Shown here in pieces: positions 9,284-16,979 of a stretch of DNA of 64,000 nucleotides. The stretch lies in contig NZ_LMUT01000025.1 of NCBI RefSeq assembly GCF_009765785.1, forward strand, positions 1-64,000. Reading direction: 5' to 3'. Made by a program: the position numbers and the translations under genes. Numbering within the stretch: the first letter of the stretch is position 1; every line of letters begins with the position of its first letter. Origin of the DNA: Granulicella sp. L46 (GTDB taxonomy: Bacteria > Acidobacteriota > Terriglobia > Terriglobales > Acidobacteriaceae). The notes beneath the pieces are model-generated. The model was not told the DNA's origin, did no database searches, and saw only the letters and a program-made list of their open reading frames with translations.

Positions 9284-9651
9284 CCGCTGCTAGCAATGAC
9301 ACGCGAACTCTTGTGGCTGGATGGATTGAAAGCTGGAACGCGCGCGACCTGGACGGCATCATGACGCATTATGCGGACGGCGTTGTGTTTGAAGCGAGCA
9401 CCGTGGTGTCGCGTTGGAATCGGCCTGATGGTCGATTGCATGGCGCGGCTGAACTGCGAGAACATTTTCGGCATGGACTGGGGCTGGCGCCGACGCTGCA
9501 CTTCGAGTTGGAGGAAGTGTTTACTGCTCCCAGCGGATACGCAGCGCTCTACCGCCGCGATAACGATAACCGCGTCCTCGACGTTGTGGAATTAAACGAA
9601 GAAGGGAAGGCCATCGCAGTGAAGGCTTACTATCTTGAGGCGCAGGCCTGA
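9280..9651 (+). CDS. NTF2-like (SnoaL-like) fold protein embedded between trpB and trpA
   Basis: A 123-residue cytosolic protein of the NTF2/SnoaL-like fold: an N-terminal helix ([20 protein letters not shown]), then the [10 protein letters not shown] segment and beta strands ending in [19 protein letters not shown]. The ATG overlaps the trpB stop (ATGA), and trpA starts 2 nt after its stop, so it is translated as part of the unit. Members of this fold are small-molecule isomerases or binding proteins; nothing here tells which. Its place between two subunits of one enzyme suggests a role near tryptophan synthesis or simple hitch-hiking; this is inference. Confidence 0.8.
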   Translation: MTAASNDTRTLVAGWIESWNARDLDGIMTHYADGVVFEASTVVSRWNRPDGRLHGAAELREHFRHGLGLAPTLHFELEEVFTAPSGYAALYRRDNDNRVLDVVELNEEGKAIAVKAYYLEAQA

Positions 9652-9652
9652 T

Positions 9653-10429
9653 ATGCCGATTCGATTCTCAAAGCGTCCAGGTCTGGTGATTTACTTTACG
9701 GCGGGTGATCCTGATCTGGCGACTACGTGCGAGATGGCGATTGCGGCTATCGACAATGGGGCGGATGTGATTGAGCTGGGGGTGCCGTTCAGCGACCCGC
9801 TGGCGGATGGGCCGGTGATTCAGCGGGCTAGTGAGCGGGCGGTTGCGAAAGGAACGCGGCTTACCGATGTGCTGCGGATCTGCAGGGAGATTCGCGCGGC
9901 GCGAGCTGAGGCTGGGATTATTTTGTTCAGCTACTTGAACCCGGTGTTGCAGATGGGGCTGGAGAAGTTTGCGAAGGCGGCGAAAGAGGCGGGCGCGGAT
10001 GGGGTTCTGCTGACCGACATGATCGTCGAAGAGGCCGAGGAGTATTTGAAGGTGATGCACGCGACGGGGCTGATGCCGGTGTTCCTGGCGGCGCCTACTT
10101 CGCCGGATGAGCGGTTGAAGGCGATTGCGGAGAACTCGCAGGGGTTTGTGTATGCAATTTCGCGGGTGGGGATTACGGGAACGCAGACGGAGCTGGCGTC
10201 GGATGCGAAGGGGCTGGTCGAGAGGCTAAGGAAGTTTACGAAGCTGCCGATTGCGTTGGGGTTTGGGGTGTCGACGCCGGGGCATGTGCGGGCGGTGGGA
10301 GAGTTTGCGGATGCGGCGGTAGTGGGCAGCGCGATTGTGGGGTTGATAGAGAAGACGCCAGCGACTGAGGCGCCGCGGGCGGTTGGAGAGTTTGTTCGCA
10401 GCTTGTGCGGCGGAGTGAAAAGCGCATGA
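9653..10429 (+). CDS. trpA: Tryptophan synthase alpha subunit
   Basis: Cleaves indole-3-glycerol phosphate to indole, which is channelled to TrpB. ATG 9653 (MPIRFSKRPGLVIYFTAGDPD) is preceded by GAGG about 12 nt upstream and gives a 258-residue barrel; an in-frame TTG at 9635 lies inside the previous gene. The catalytic region ELGVPFSDPLADGPVIQ carries the conserved Glu and Asp, and GFGVSTPGHV is the phosphate loop. It follows the NTF2-like gene with almost no gap. Confidence 0.96.
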   Translation: MPIRFSKRPGLVIYFTAGDPDLATTCEMAIAAIDNGADVIELGVPFSDPLADGPVIQRASERAVAKGTRLTDVLRICREIRAARAEAGIILFSYLNPVLQMGLEKFAKAAKEAGADGVLLTDMIVEEAEEYLKVMHATGLMPVFLAAPTSPDERLKAIAENSQGFVYAISRVGITGTQTELASDAKGLVERLRKFTKLPIALGFGVSTPGHVRAVGEFADAAVVGSAIVGLIEKTPATEAPRAVGEFVRSLCGGVKSA

Positions 10430-10502
10430 GAGCGGCGTGTAACACGTATCATTATGTCAGGCCATTGAACGCGCGGCGGCTGTTGGTTCCGCGCCTTAAC
10501 CC

Positions 10503-10539
10503 AGTCTGGAAAGCAACTACAGGGCGTCACTTCCAGACT
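10503..10539. repeat. Inverted repeat between trpA and aroQ
   Basis: AGTCTGGAA (10503-10511) pairs perfectly with TTCCAGACT (10531-10539) around a 19-nt loop in the 166-bp gap before aroQ. There is no following T-tract, so a processing site, regulator site or mRNA stability hairpin is as likely as a terminator. Confidence 0.55.
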
Positions 10540-10595
10540 AGCTTTGCAGGCACAACTATCTTTGCGAGCAGAGAGCGCTCGCGGCATGAGGCAGC

Positions 10596-10859
10596 ATGGA
10601 CATTTCGGATTGGCGGGACAAGATTGATGGGCTGGATGAGCAGATCGTCCGGTTGCTTTCTCAACGAGCGGCAGCGGCGGTTGAGATTGGGAAGTTGAAG
10701 GCAAAGATCAACGTTCCGATCTACGAACCGATGCGGGAGCAGACTGTGTTTGATCACGTGCGGAGTGTGAATCCGGGACCGCTTACGGACGCGCAGGTGC
10801 AGGACATTTATGAACGGGTGATGGACGTGATGCGTGCGTTACAGCGTCAGCAGCCTTGA
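10596..10859 (+). CDS. aroQ: Chorismate mutase, AroQ class
   Basis: Rearranges chorismate to prephenate, the branch leading to Phe and Tyr. The 87-residue protein is the minimal all-alpha AroQ fold: WRDKIDGLDEQIVRLLSQR supplies the first active-site Arg/Asp helix, KLKAKINVPIYEPMRE the central Lys/Arg segment, and the C-terminal helix ends VMDVMRALQ. It is not fused to DAHP synthase or a dehydrogenase, but it lies directly upstream of an aroF-type DAHP synthase, and such pairs can form complexes. The start ATG 10596 has only a weak upstream purine stretch. Confidence 0.92.
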   Translation: MDISDWRDKIDGLDEQIVRLLSQRAAAAVEIGKLKAKINVPIYEPMREQTVFDHVRSVNPGPLTDAQVQDIYERVMDVMRALQRQQP

Positions 10860-10945
10860 TTTGAGATGTGCGGACGCGGCCCTGGGTTGTTGGCCGCGCT
10901 GCCAAGCAGTGAAAATTTTATTGAGGACTACAGAGGGATCCAGTG

Positions 10946-11989
10946 ATGATCGTCGCGATGCAGGACCAAGCCACCGATGAACAGATTCAGCATGTGATTG
11001 AGCGGATGGTTGAGTTGGGATTCAATGTCCACCGGACAACGGGTGAGACGCAGACCATTCTTGCGGGCGTGGGAACGCCGGCGCACTTTGAGGTGACGGA
11101 GTTCCAGGTGCTGTCGGGCGTGCACCAGGCTTACCGCATCTCGTCGCCGTATAAGCTGGCGGGACGCGGATTCCGGCCGGAGGGAACGCGGATTACGTTT
11201 CCGAATGGGCTGGTGGTGGGTGGCGATGAGGTCGTCATCATGTCCGGGCCGTGCTCGGTCGAGAGTCGCGAGCAGATTCGCCTGAGTGCGCAGCAGGTGG
11301 CTGCGGCGGGCGCACAGTTTTTGCGTGGCGGCGCGTTCAAGCCGCGCAGCTCTCCGTACAGCTTCCAGGGTATGGGTTTGGAAGGGCTGAAGCTGCTGCG
11401 CGAAGTGTCCGATGAATTTGGACTGCTGGTGATCACCGAGGTGATGGAGATCTCGCAGATTGAGTTGATGCTGCCGTACATCGATTGCTTCCAGGTAGGC
11501 GCGCGCAACATGCAGAACTTTAATCTACTGCGCGAGCTTGGCCATGTGCGCAAGCCGGTGCTGCTGAAGCGCGGCATTGCGGCGACGATTGAAGAGGTGC
11601 TGTTGAGCGCGGAATATATTCTGTCGGGCGGCAATTACGATTTGATGTTGTGCGAGCGCGGCATTCGTACCTTCGAGACGTACACGCGGAATACGTATGA
11701 TGTGTCGGCGATTCCGGTGCTGAAGAAGTTGACACATCTGCCGGTGCTGGGCGATCCGTCGCACGGCGTGGGCAAGCGCGATTTGGTTCCGCCGATGGCG
11801 TTGGCGAGCGTGGCTGCGGGTGCGGATGGATTGCTGATGGAGATGCATCCGAATCCGGATAAGGCGCTGTCGGATGGTGCGCAGTCGTTGTATCCGGAGC
11901 AGTTGACGAAACTGGTGGAGAAGCTGCGGCGGCTGGCGCCGATTGTCGATCGAACGATTGCACCGGCTGTTTCGCAGATCCATGCGTAG
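10946..11989 (+). CDS. aroF: 3-deoxy-7-phosphoheptulonate (DAHP) synthase with N-terminal regulatory domain
   Basis: Condenses phosphoenolpyruvate and erythrose-4-phosphate, the first step of the shikimate pathway. The 347-residue protein has an N-terminal ferredoxin-like/ACT-like domain (roughly residues 1-70, MIVAMQDQATDEQIQHVIER) that in this subfamily mediates feedback control, then the barrel with SGPCSVESREQI, GARNMQNFNLLRE, KRG and GDPSHGVGKRDLV. ATG 10946 is used because AGAGGG lies 8 nt upstream; a GTG overlaps it at 10943. Together with aroQ and tyrA it makes the segment behind the attenuator relevant to Phe, Tyr and Trp. Confidence 0.95.
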   Translation: MIVAMQDQATDEQIQHVIERMVELGFNVHRTTGETQTILAGVGTPAHFEVTEFQVLSGVHQAYRISSPYKLAGRGFRPEGTRITFPNGLVVGGDEVVIMSGPCSVESREQIRLSAQQVAAAGAQFLRGGAFKPRSSPYSFQGMGLEGLKLLREVSDEFGLLVITEVMEISQIELMLPYIDCFQVGARNMQNFNLLRELGHVRKPVLLKRGIAATIEEVLLSAEYILSGGNYDLMLCERGIRTFETYTRNTYDVSAIPVLKKLTHLPVLGDPSHGVGKRDLVPPMALASVAAGADGLLMEMHPNPDKALSDGAQSLYPEQLTKLVEKLRRLAPIVDRTIAPAVSQIHA

Positions 11990-12008
11990 GAATTATTAGG
12001 AGAAGGCC

Positions 12009-12839
12009 TTGCATCGGATTGTCGTCAAACTTGGAACGAATGTGATCATGCGGCACGACGGCAAAGTTGCGCTGGGGCTGCTGTGCGGGCTGGTAGAGCA
12101 GGTTGCCGAGTTGCGCGCGCAGGGTATCGAAGTGCTGCTGGTAAGCTCCGGCGCGGTCGGCTTGGGGATGGAGCGACTGGGGTTGCTGGAGCGACCTACG
12201 GTGGTGGCGCAGATCCAGGCGTGCGCGGCGATTGGGCAGTCGCGGCTGATGTCGCTTTATGACGATGCGTTCGATCGGCTGGGGTGTCCGATTGCGCAGG
12301 TGCTGCTGACCGAGGATGATTTTCGCGATGCTACGCGGCATGCGAATCTGCGCGCGGCGTTGGATGCGCTGCTGACGATGGGCGTGATTCCGATTGTGAA
12401 TGAGAACGATACGGTGTCGACGATTGAGCTGGATCGGGCAACGGATTTGCGGCCGCGGGAGAGAATTTTTGGGGACAACGATAAGCTGTCGGCGCTGCTG
12501 CTGAAGCATATCGGTGGGGATCTGCTGGTGCTGTTGTCGGATGTGGATGGGTTGTATGACCGCAATCCGACGGAGCCCGGGGCAGTGGTGTTGAAGCAGG
12601 TGGATGCGGTCGACGACGCTATTCTGGCGCTGGCGGATGGGGTGAATGGGCGTGGGCGCGGAGGGATGATCTCGAAGCTCGAGTCGGCGCGCATTGTGCT
12701 GCATGCGGGCAAGCAGGTGATTATTGCCAATGGCCGGACGCCGCATGTGCTGGAGCGGATTGTTGCGGGTGAGAGGGTGGGCACGCTGTTTGCGGCGGTG
12801 AAGATGCAGGAGCCGTCGCAGGAGAAAGTGGCGCGATGA
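12009..12839 (+). CDS. proB: Glutamate 5-kinase, short form without PUA domain
   Basis: Phosphorylates glutamate in the first step of proline synthesis. The start is TTG 12009, immediately after AGGAGAAGG with about 6 nt spacing. The 276-residue protein holds the complete amino-acid-kinase domain (VVKLGTN, LLVSSGAVGLG, NENDTVST, FGDNDKLSALL, DVDGLYDRNP, GRGGMISKLESAR) but stops before the C-terminal PUA domain present in longer enzymes such as that of E. coli (about 367 residues). It overlaps proA by ATGA. Its position inside an aromatic cluster is unusual. Confidence 0.93.
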   Translation: MHRIVVKLGTNVIMRHDGKVALGLLCGLVEQVAELRAQGIEVLLVSSGAVGLGMERLGLLERPTVVAQIQACAAIGQSRLMSLYDDAFDRLGCPIAQVLLTEDDFRDATRHANLRAALDALLTMGVIPIVNENDTVSTIELDRATDLRPRERIFGDNDKLSALLLKHIGGDLLVLLSDVDGLYDRNPTEPGAVVLKQVDAVDDAILALADGVNGRGRGGMISKLESARIVLHAGKQVIIANGRTPHVLERIVAGERVGTLFAAVKMQEPSQEKVAR

Positions 12840-14170
12840 GCGCGGCGGCTTCTTCGGAGGGGAGCGGGCAGGGTGTGCGCGCGATGGCCGAGGCGGCGAA
12901 GGGTGCTTCGCGAGTGCTTGCGGCGCTGGATGGAGCGAAGAGGAATGCTGCGCTCGAGGAGATGGCGCTGGCTGTTGAAGGTGCGAGTGCGGAGTTGCTG
13001 GCTGCGAATGCGGAGGACGTGCGGGCTGAGGGTGGAAGTTTAAGTGCAGCTACGTTGGCGCGGCTGAAGCTGGATGCCGCGAAGCTTGCGGAGATGGCGG
13101 AGCAGGTGTGGTCGGTGGCGCGGTTGCCTGATCCGCTTGGGCGAAGGCTGGATGCAATCGAACTGGATGAAGGGCTTAATCTTACGAAGATCAGCGTGCC
13201 GCTGGGAGTGCTGGCCGTGATCTTTGAGGCGCGGCCGGATGCGGTGACGCAGATTGTGGCGCTGGCGATTAAGAGCGGGAATTCGGTGTTGCTGAAGGCG
13301 GGGAAAGAGGTGGAGAGGACGGCGGGCGTGCTGGTGCGGGTGCTTCGCGAAGCGCTAGTGGGGGAGGGATTGCCTGCGGATGCGGTGTCGCTGGTGGTGG
13401 GACGGGAGCGAGTGCAGGAGTTGCTCGGGATGCATGGGCTGGTGGACCTGGTGATCCCACGCGGGTCGAAGGAGTTGGTGGAGTATGTGCAGGCGAACAC
13501 GCGGATACCGGTGCTGGGGCATGCAGAGGGAGTTTGCCATATCTACGTGGATGAGAGCGCGGATGAGGCGCTGGCGCTGCAGGTGATTGAGGATGCCAAG
13601 ACCGACTATCCGGCGGCGTGCAATGCGGTGGAGACCGTGCTGGTGCATCGCGGGATTGCGGCTGAGTTTCTGCCGAAGCTGGCAGAGCATCTTAGGGCGA
13701 AGGGCGTCAGGCTGCACGGAGATGCTACGGTGCGGGAGTTGTTGCGCGGGGTCGAGGTGGAGGCGGTCGAGGATTGGCATACAGAGTATGGCGAGTTGGC
13801 GGTTTCGTTGGGGGTCGTGACGGGGGTGGAGGGCGCGATGGAGCACATTCATGCGCACGGGTCGTCGCATACGGAGAGTGTTATCGCCGAGGATGCGGTT
13901 GTGGCGGAGCGGTTCCTGCGCGAGGTGGATGCGGCGAGCGTGATGCATAACGCGTCGACTCGGTTTGCGGATGGGTTTCGGTATGGGTTCGGCGCGGAGG
14001 TGGGGATCAGCACGAGCAAGCTGCATGCGCGCGGGCCGGTTGGGTTGGAAGGATTGACGACATATAAGTATGTGCTGCGTGGGAAGGGTCAGGTTGCGGG
14101 AGATTATCGGGTCTCGAAAGAGACGGGTGAGCATGTAAAGGCGTTCACTCACAGGCGGGAGGCGCGATGA
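12836..14170 (+). CDS. proA: Gamma-glutamyl phosphate reductase
   Basis: NADPH-dependent reduction of gamma-glutamyl phosphate to glutamate semialdehyde, the second proline step. The 444-residue protein has the aldehyde-dehydrogenase fold; the catalytic Cys lies in DYPAACNAVETVLVH, with IFEARPDAVTQI and KAGKE in the cofactor region. It overlaps proB upstream and tyrA downstream, each by ATGA, so the three are translationally coupled. Confidence 0.96.
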   Translation: MSAAASSEGSGQGVRAMAEAAKGASRVLAALDGAKRNAALEEMALAVEGASAELLAANAEDVRAEGGSLSAATLARLKLDAAKLAEMAEQVWSVARLPDPLGRRLDAIELDEGLNLTKISVPLGVLAVIFEARPDAVTQIVALAIKSGNSVLLKAGKEVERTAGVLVRVLREALVGEGLPADAVSLVVGRERVQELLGMHGLVDLVIPRGSKELVEYVQANTRIPVLGHAEGVCHIYVDESADEALALQVIEDAKTDYPAACNAVETVLVHRGIAAEFLPKLAEHLRAKGVRLHGDATVRELLRGVEVEAVEDWHTEYGELAVSLGVVTGVEGAMEHIHAHGSSHTESVIAEDAVVAERFLREVDAASVMHNASTRFADGFRYGFGAEVGISTSKLHARGPVGLEGLTTYKYVLRGKGQVAGDYRVSKETGEHVKAFTHRREAR

Positions 14171-15051
14171 ACAAGGTGCTGATTGTGGGGACAGGATTGA
14201 TTGGGGCTTCCGTGGGATTGGCCCTGAAGGCCAATGGATTTGAGGGTGAGGTCGCGGGGTGGGATGCGAACGCGGAGGAGTTGAAGAAGGCGCTCGAGTG
14301 CAAGGCGATTGATCGGGCGCTGGAGCGGCGTGAGGCCGTGCTGGAGACGGACGCGGATGTTGTCGTGCTGGCCACTCCGGTGCTGCCGATATTGGACTGG
14401 ATGCAGCAGCTGGCTCCGAAGCTGAAGGAGACGCAGCTGGTGACCGATGTGGGGAGCACGAAGGGCGAGATTACTGCGTTGGCGGGGAAGCTGTTCAATC
14501 AACCTGAAGGCGCGCAGACTGGCCGGGCGCGGTTCTTGCCGGGACATCCGATGGCGGGGAAGGAGTCGGGCGGCGCTGCGCTGGCGGAGGCGGATTTGTT
14601 TCGCGGGGCGACTTGGCTGTTTTGCTCGGGCGCGGGATGGATGGCCGGGGGTGAGTTGGAGATGGAGTGGCGGAAGTGGGTGGTGCGGATGGGCGCGGTG
14701 ATGCGGGAGCTGGATCCGGCGCGGCACGACGAGGTGTGCGCATGGGTGAGCCATCTGCCGCAGATGCTGGCTACTGCGCTGTCTGCTGAGCTTCAAGACC
14801 GATTTGCGGATGACCGCGAGGGGATGGCAGCGGTGCAGGCGATTGGCGGGCGGGCGCTGCGGGAGATGACTCGGCTGGGAGCTAGCCCGTATAGCATGTG
14901 GCGCGATGTGGCGATGACGAATACGAAGGCGATTGCGGAGACGCTGGGGGCGCTCGAACAACGTCTGGCGCATGTGCGCGAGAATTTGAAGACTCCTGAG
15001 CTGCGGGATGAGTTTGCTAAGGCGAACAAGTTTCGAGCGACGCGCAGCTAA
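14167..15051 (+). CDS. tyrA: Prephenate dehydrogenase
   Basis: Oxidative decarboxylation of prephenate to 4-hydroxyphenylpyruvate for tyrosine synthesis. The N-terminal Rossmann motif is GTGLIGASVGLALK (residues 8-21), followed by VVVLATPVLPILDW, VTDVGSTKGEI and the substrate-site FLPGHPMAGKESGGA, then the helical dimer domain. The 294-residue length fits a TyrA without an ACT domain; aroQ is a separate gene upstream. It is the last gene of the coupled series. Confidence 0.94.
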   Translation: MNKVLIVGTGLIGASVGLALKANGFEGEVAGWDANAEELKKALECKAIDRALERREAVLETDADVVVLATPVLPILDWMQQLAPKLKETQLVTDVGSTKGEITALAGKLFNQPEGAQTGRARFLPGHPMAGKESGGAALAEADLFRGATWLFCSGAGWMAGGELEMEWRKWVVRMGAVMRELDPARHDEVCAWVSHLPQMLATALSAELQDRFADDREGMAAVQAIGGRALREMTRLGASPYSMWRDVAMTNTKAIAETLGALEQRLAHVRENLKTPELRDEFAKANKFRATRS

Positions 15052-15054
15052 CGG

Positions 15055-15118
15055 GGTCCTGCGCGGACGGTGACGGACTTCACGTAGTGAGACCGCGGAA
15101 GAGAGAGGCGGCTAGAAT
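15055..15118 (+). repeat. Dispersed repeat copy A (GTCC-N5-GGAC hairpin through TAGAAT box)
   Basis: Starts with GGTCCTGCGCGGACGG, which recurs exactly at 16654, and ends in TAGAAT 58 nt later. The first part can fold as GTCC/GGAC, and the end resembles a -10 box for the hydrolase gene at 15184. The copy begins just after the tyrA stop. Confidence 0.55.
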
Positions 15119-15183
15119 TGGTGCGCCAATGCAGTGGATAGTTGGGCGCTGCGAACAGATCCTGATTTTGCGGAGTGAAGCTT

Positions 15184-16653
15184 ATGCGTTTGGGATGCGG
15201 GCGAGGGTTGGCGGCGGTTTTCTTGTGGGCGGGGGTTCCTGCTCTTGTGGCGCAGACGGCCGCGCCTTCTGCTGAGACGCGGCGGCACATTGAGCGGGTG
15301 GAGGCGGGGTTGGTGGAGCCGGTCATTCTGAAGGGCGATGCGCATGCTGCGCACACGTTGCAGGAACGGATGGCGGCGCTGCATGTCCCGGGGGTGAGCA
15401 TCGCCGTGATTCATCATGGCGTGATTGAGTGGGCGCAGGGGTTCGGGGTGATGAAGGTCGGTGGGCCTGCCGTGACGGCCGAGACGTTGTTCCAGGCTGG
15501 GTCGATCAGCAAGCCGGTGGCGGCGATGGCGGCGTTGAAGCTGGTGCAGGAGGGGAAGCTATCGCTGGATGCGGATGTGAATACGGAGCTGAAGAGTTGG
15601 AAGCTGCCGTATGGACCTGAGGCGAAGGGTAAGGTGGTGACGCTGAGGGAGCTGCTGACGCATACCGGCGGGACTACGGTGCACGGGTTTCCCGGGTATG
15701 CGCTTGGGGAGCCGGTGCCGACGCTGGTGCAAGTGCTGAATGGGGAGAAGCCGGCGAACACTCCGGCGATTCGTGTGGAGGCGGAGCCGGGGACGAGGTG
15801 GAATTATTCGGGTGGTGGGATCACGATCATGCAGTTGATGATGATCGACGCGAGCGGTGAGGCGTTTCCGAAACTGCTGCACGATACTGTGCTGGCGCCG
15901 ATTGGGATGACGCATAGTACGTATCAACAGCCGCTGCCGGAGGATTGGAAAGCGATGGCGGCGACCCCGTACGAGCACGATGGGACGCCGGTTGTAGGGG
16001 GAGCGCATACGTATCCGGAGATGGCGGCGGCTGGATTATGGACGACGCCTACGGATTTGGCGAAGTATGAGATTGAGGTGGAGCGGTCGTTGGTGGGGGA
16101 GGCGAATCATGTGCTGTCGAAAGAGATGACGGTGCAGATGCTTACGCCGGGCATGGGCGATTGGGGGCTGGGAGTTCAGATCGGCGGGAGCAAGACTGAT
16201 CCGTACTTTGCGCATGGCGGGGTGAATGAGGGCTTCGAGTCTAACTTTACTGCGTATGAGAAAGGTGGCGAGGGCGCAGTGGTGATGACCAATGCGCAGG
16301 GCGGAGGAAGGCTGGCCGATGAAGTGATGCGTAGTATTGCCGCGGAGTATGGGTGGGCCGATTTGAAGCCGGAGGTGCGGACCGCGGTGACCGTAGATCC
16401 GAAGATTCTTGCGGAGTATGTGGGGACGTATGAGGTGCGGCCGGGGTTTGAAATTGTGCTCGCGATGAAGGTCGGACACCTGGTGGCAAGCGCGACGGGG
16501 GAGAGCGAGGCGGCGGTAATTGCGGAGTCGCCGACGAAGTTCCTGGTGCCGGAGGTTGGCGCAGAGTTCGAGTTCGTTCCGGATGCGCAGGGGAAGGTGA
16601 CCTACCTTGTTCTGAACCCGGGCGGCCGGAACATGAAGGCCATGAAGAAGTAG
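15184..16653 (+). CDS. Exported class C beta-lactamase-fold serine hydrolase
   Basis: A periplasmic or secreted penicillin-binding-protein-like hydrolase (beta-lactamase/esterase family); the substrate is unknown. ATG 15184 follows GGAG with 8-nt spacing and gives 489 residues with a signal peptide ending near VPALVAQT. The catalytic SxxK is S107-I-S-K110, the tyrosine motif is Y208-S-G, and HGGVNEGF takes the place of the third active-site box. A C-terminal extension after about residue 380 (DUF3471-like position) is typical of esterase-type members. It is transcribed alone, behind a TAGAAT box. Confidence 0.88.
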   Translation: MRLGCGRGLAAVFLWAGVPALVAQTAAPSAETRRHIERVEAGLVEPVILKGDAHAAHTLQERMAALHVPGVSIAVIHHGVIEWAQGFGVMKVGGPAVTAETLFQAGSISKPVAAMAALKLVQEGKLSLDADVNTELKSWKLPYGPEAKGKVVTLRELLTHTGGTTVHGFPGYALGEPVPTLVQVLNGEKPANTPAIRVEAEPGTRWNYSGGGITIMQLMMIDASGEAFPKLLHDTVLAPIGMTHSTYQQPLPEDWKAMAATPYEHDGTPVVGGAHTYPEMAAAGLWTTPTDLAKYEIEVERSLVGEANHVLSKEMTVQMLTPGMGDWGLGVQIGGSKTDPYFAHGGVNEGFESNFTAYEKGGEGAVVMTNAQGGGRLADEVMRSIAAEYGWADLKPEVRTAVTVDPKILAEYVGTYEVRPGFEIVLAMKVGHLVASATGESEAAVIAESPTKFLVPEVGAEFEFVPDAQGKVTYLVLNPGGRNMKAMKK

Positions 16654-16720
16654 GGTCCTGCGCGGACGGCGAGGGCGCTTCGCGTGGCGGTACTAAGGAA
16701 GCGGGGGATTGGGTTAGAAT
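16654..16720 (+). repeat. Dispersed repeat copy B (partner of 15055-15118)
   Basis: Begins with the same GGTCCTGCGCGGACGG immediately after the hydrolase stop and ends in TAGAAT 61 nt later. The middle is similar to copy A but diverged (CTTC[A/G]CGT and GGAAG are shared). Both copies lie between a stop codon and the next gene's start. Confidence 0.55.
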
Positions 16721-16745
16721 TTCGGGAGGGAAGGTTGGTGTTGGG

Positions 16746-16853
16746 ATGAGCTCGAAGAAGGATTCTTGGATTGATCGTTGGTGGCCGCTGTTGGTGATCA
16801 CGTTTGGGGTTTGTTGCGTGGGGATTTTGGTACTGTTTCACCCGTCGTACTAG
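16746..16853 (+). CDS. Small single-pass membrane peptide, 35 residues
   Basis: A short ORF with a polar N-terminus (MSSKKDSWIDRWW) followed by one hydrophobic helix of about 20 residues (PLLVITFGVCCVGILVLF) and a HPSY tail. GGAGGGAAGG lies about 13-20 nt upstream and a TAGAAT -10-like box is at 16715-16720, so transcription and translation signals are plausible. The positive-inside residues place the N-terminus in the cytoplasm. Its function is unknown. Confidence 0.5.
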   Translation: MSSKKDSWIDRWWPLLVITFGVCCVGILVLFHPSY

Positions 16854-16933
16854 GGGCCACGGGCTCAGGGCTTAGCGCCCAGGGCATGCGTGGAGAAGCG
16901 GATTCCCGAAGGGAATGACAGCAAGAAAAGCAA

Positions 16934-16960
16934 AGGCCAGAGCTACGTGTGCTCTGGCCT
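16934..16960 (-). terminator. Intrinsic terminator of obgE
   Basis: AGGCCAGAGC (16934-16943) pairs perfectly with GCTCTGGCCT (16951-16960) around a 7-nt loop. Read on the minus strand the hairpin is followed by TTTGCTTTTCTTG, and it lies 20 bp past the obgE stop. Confidence 0.8.
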
Positions 16961-16979
16961 GATTTGTCTCCCAGGAGTC

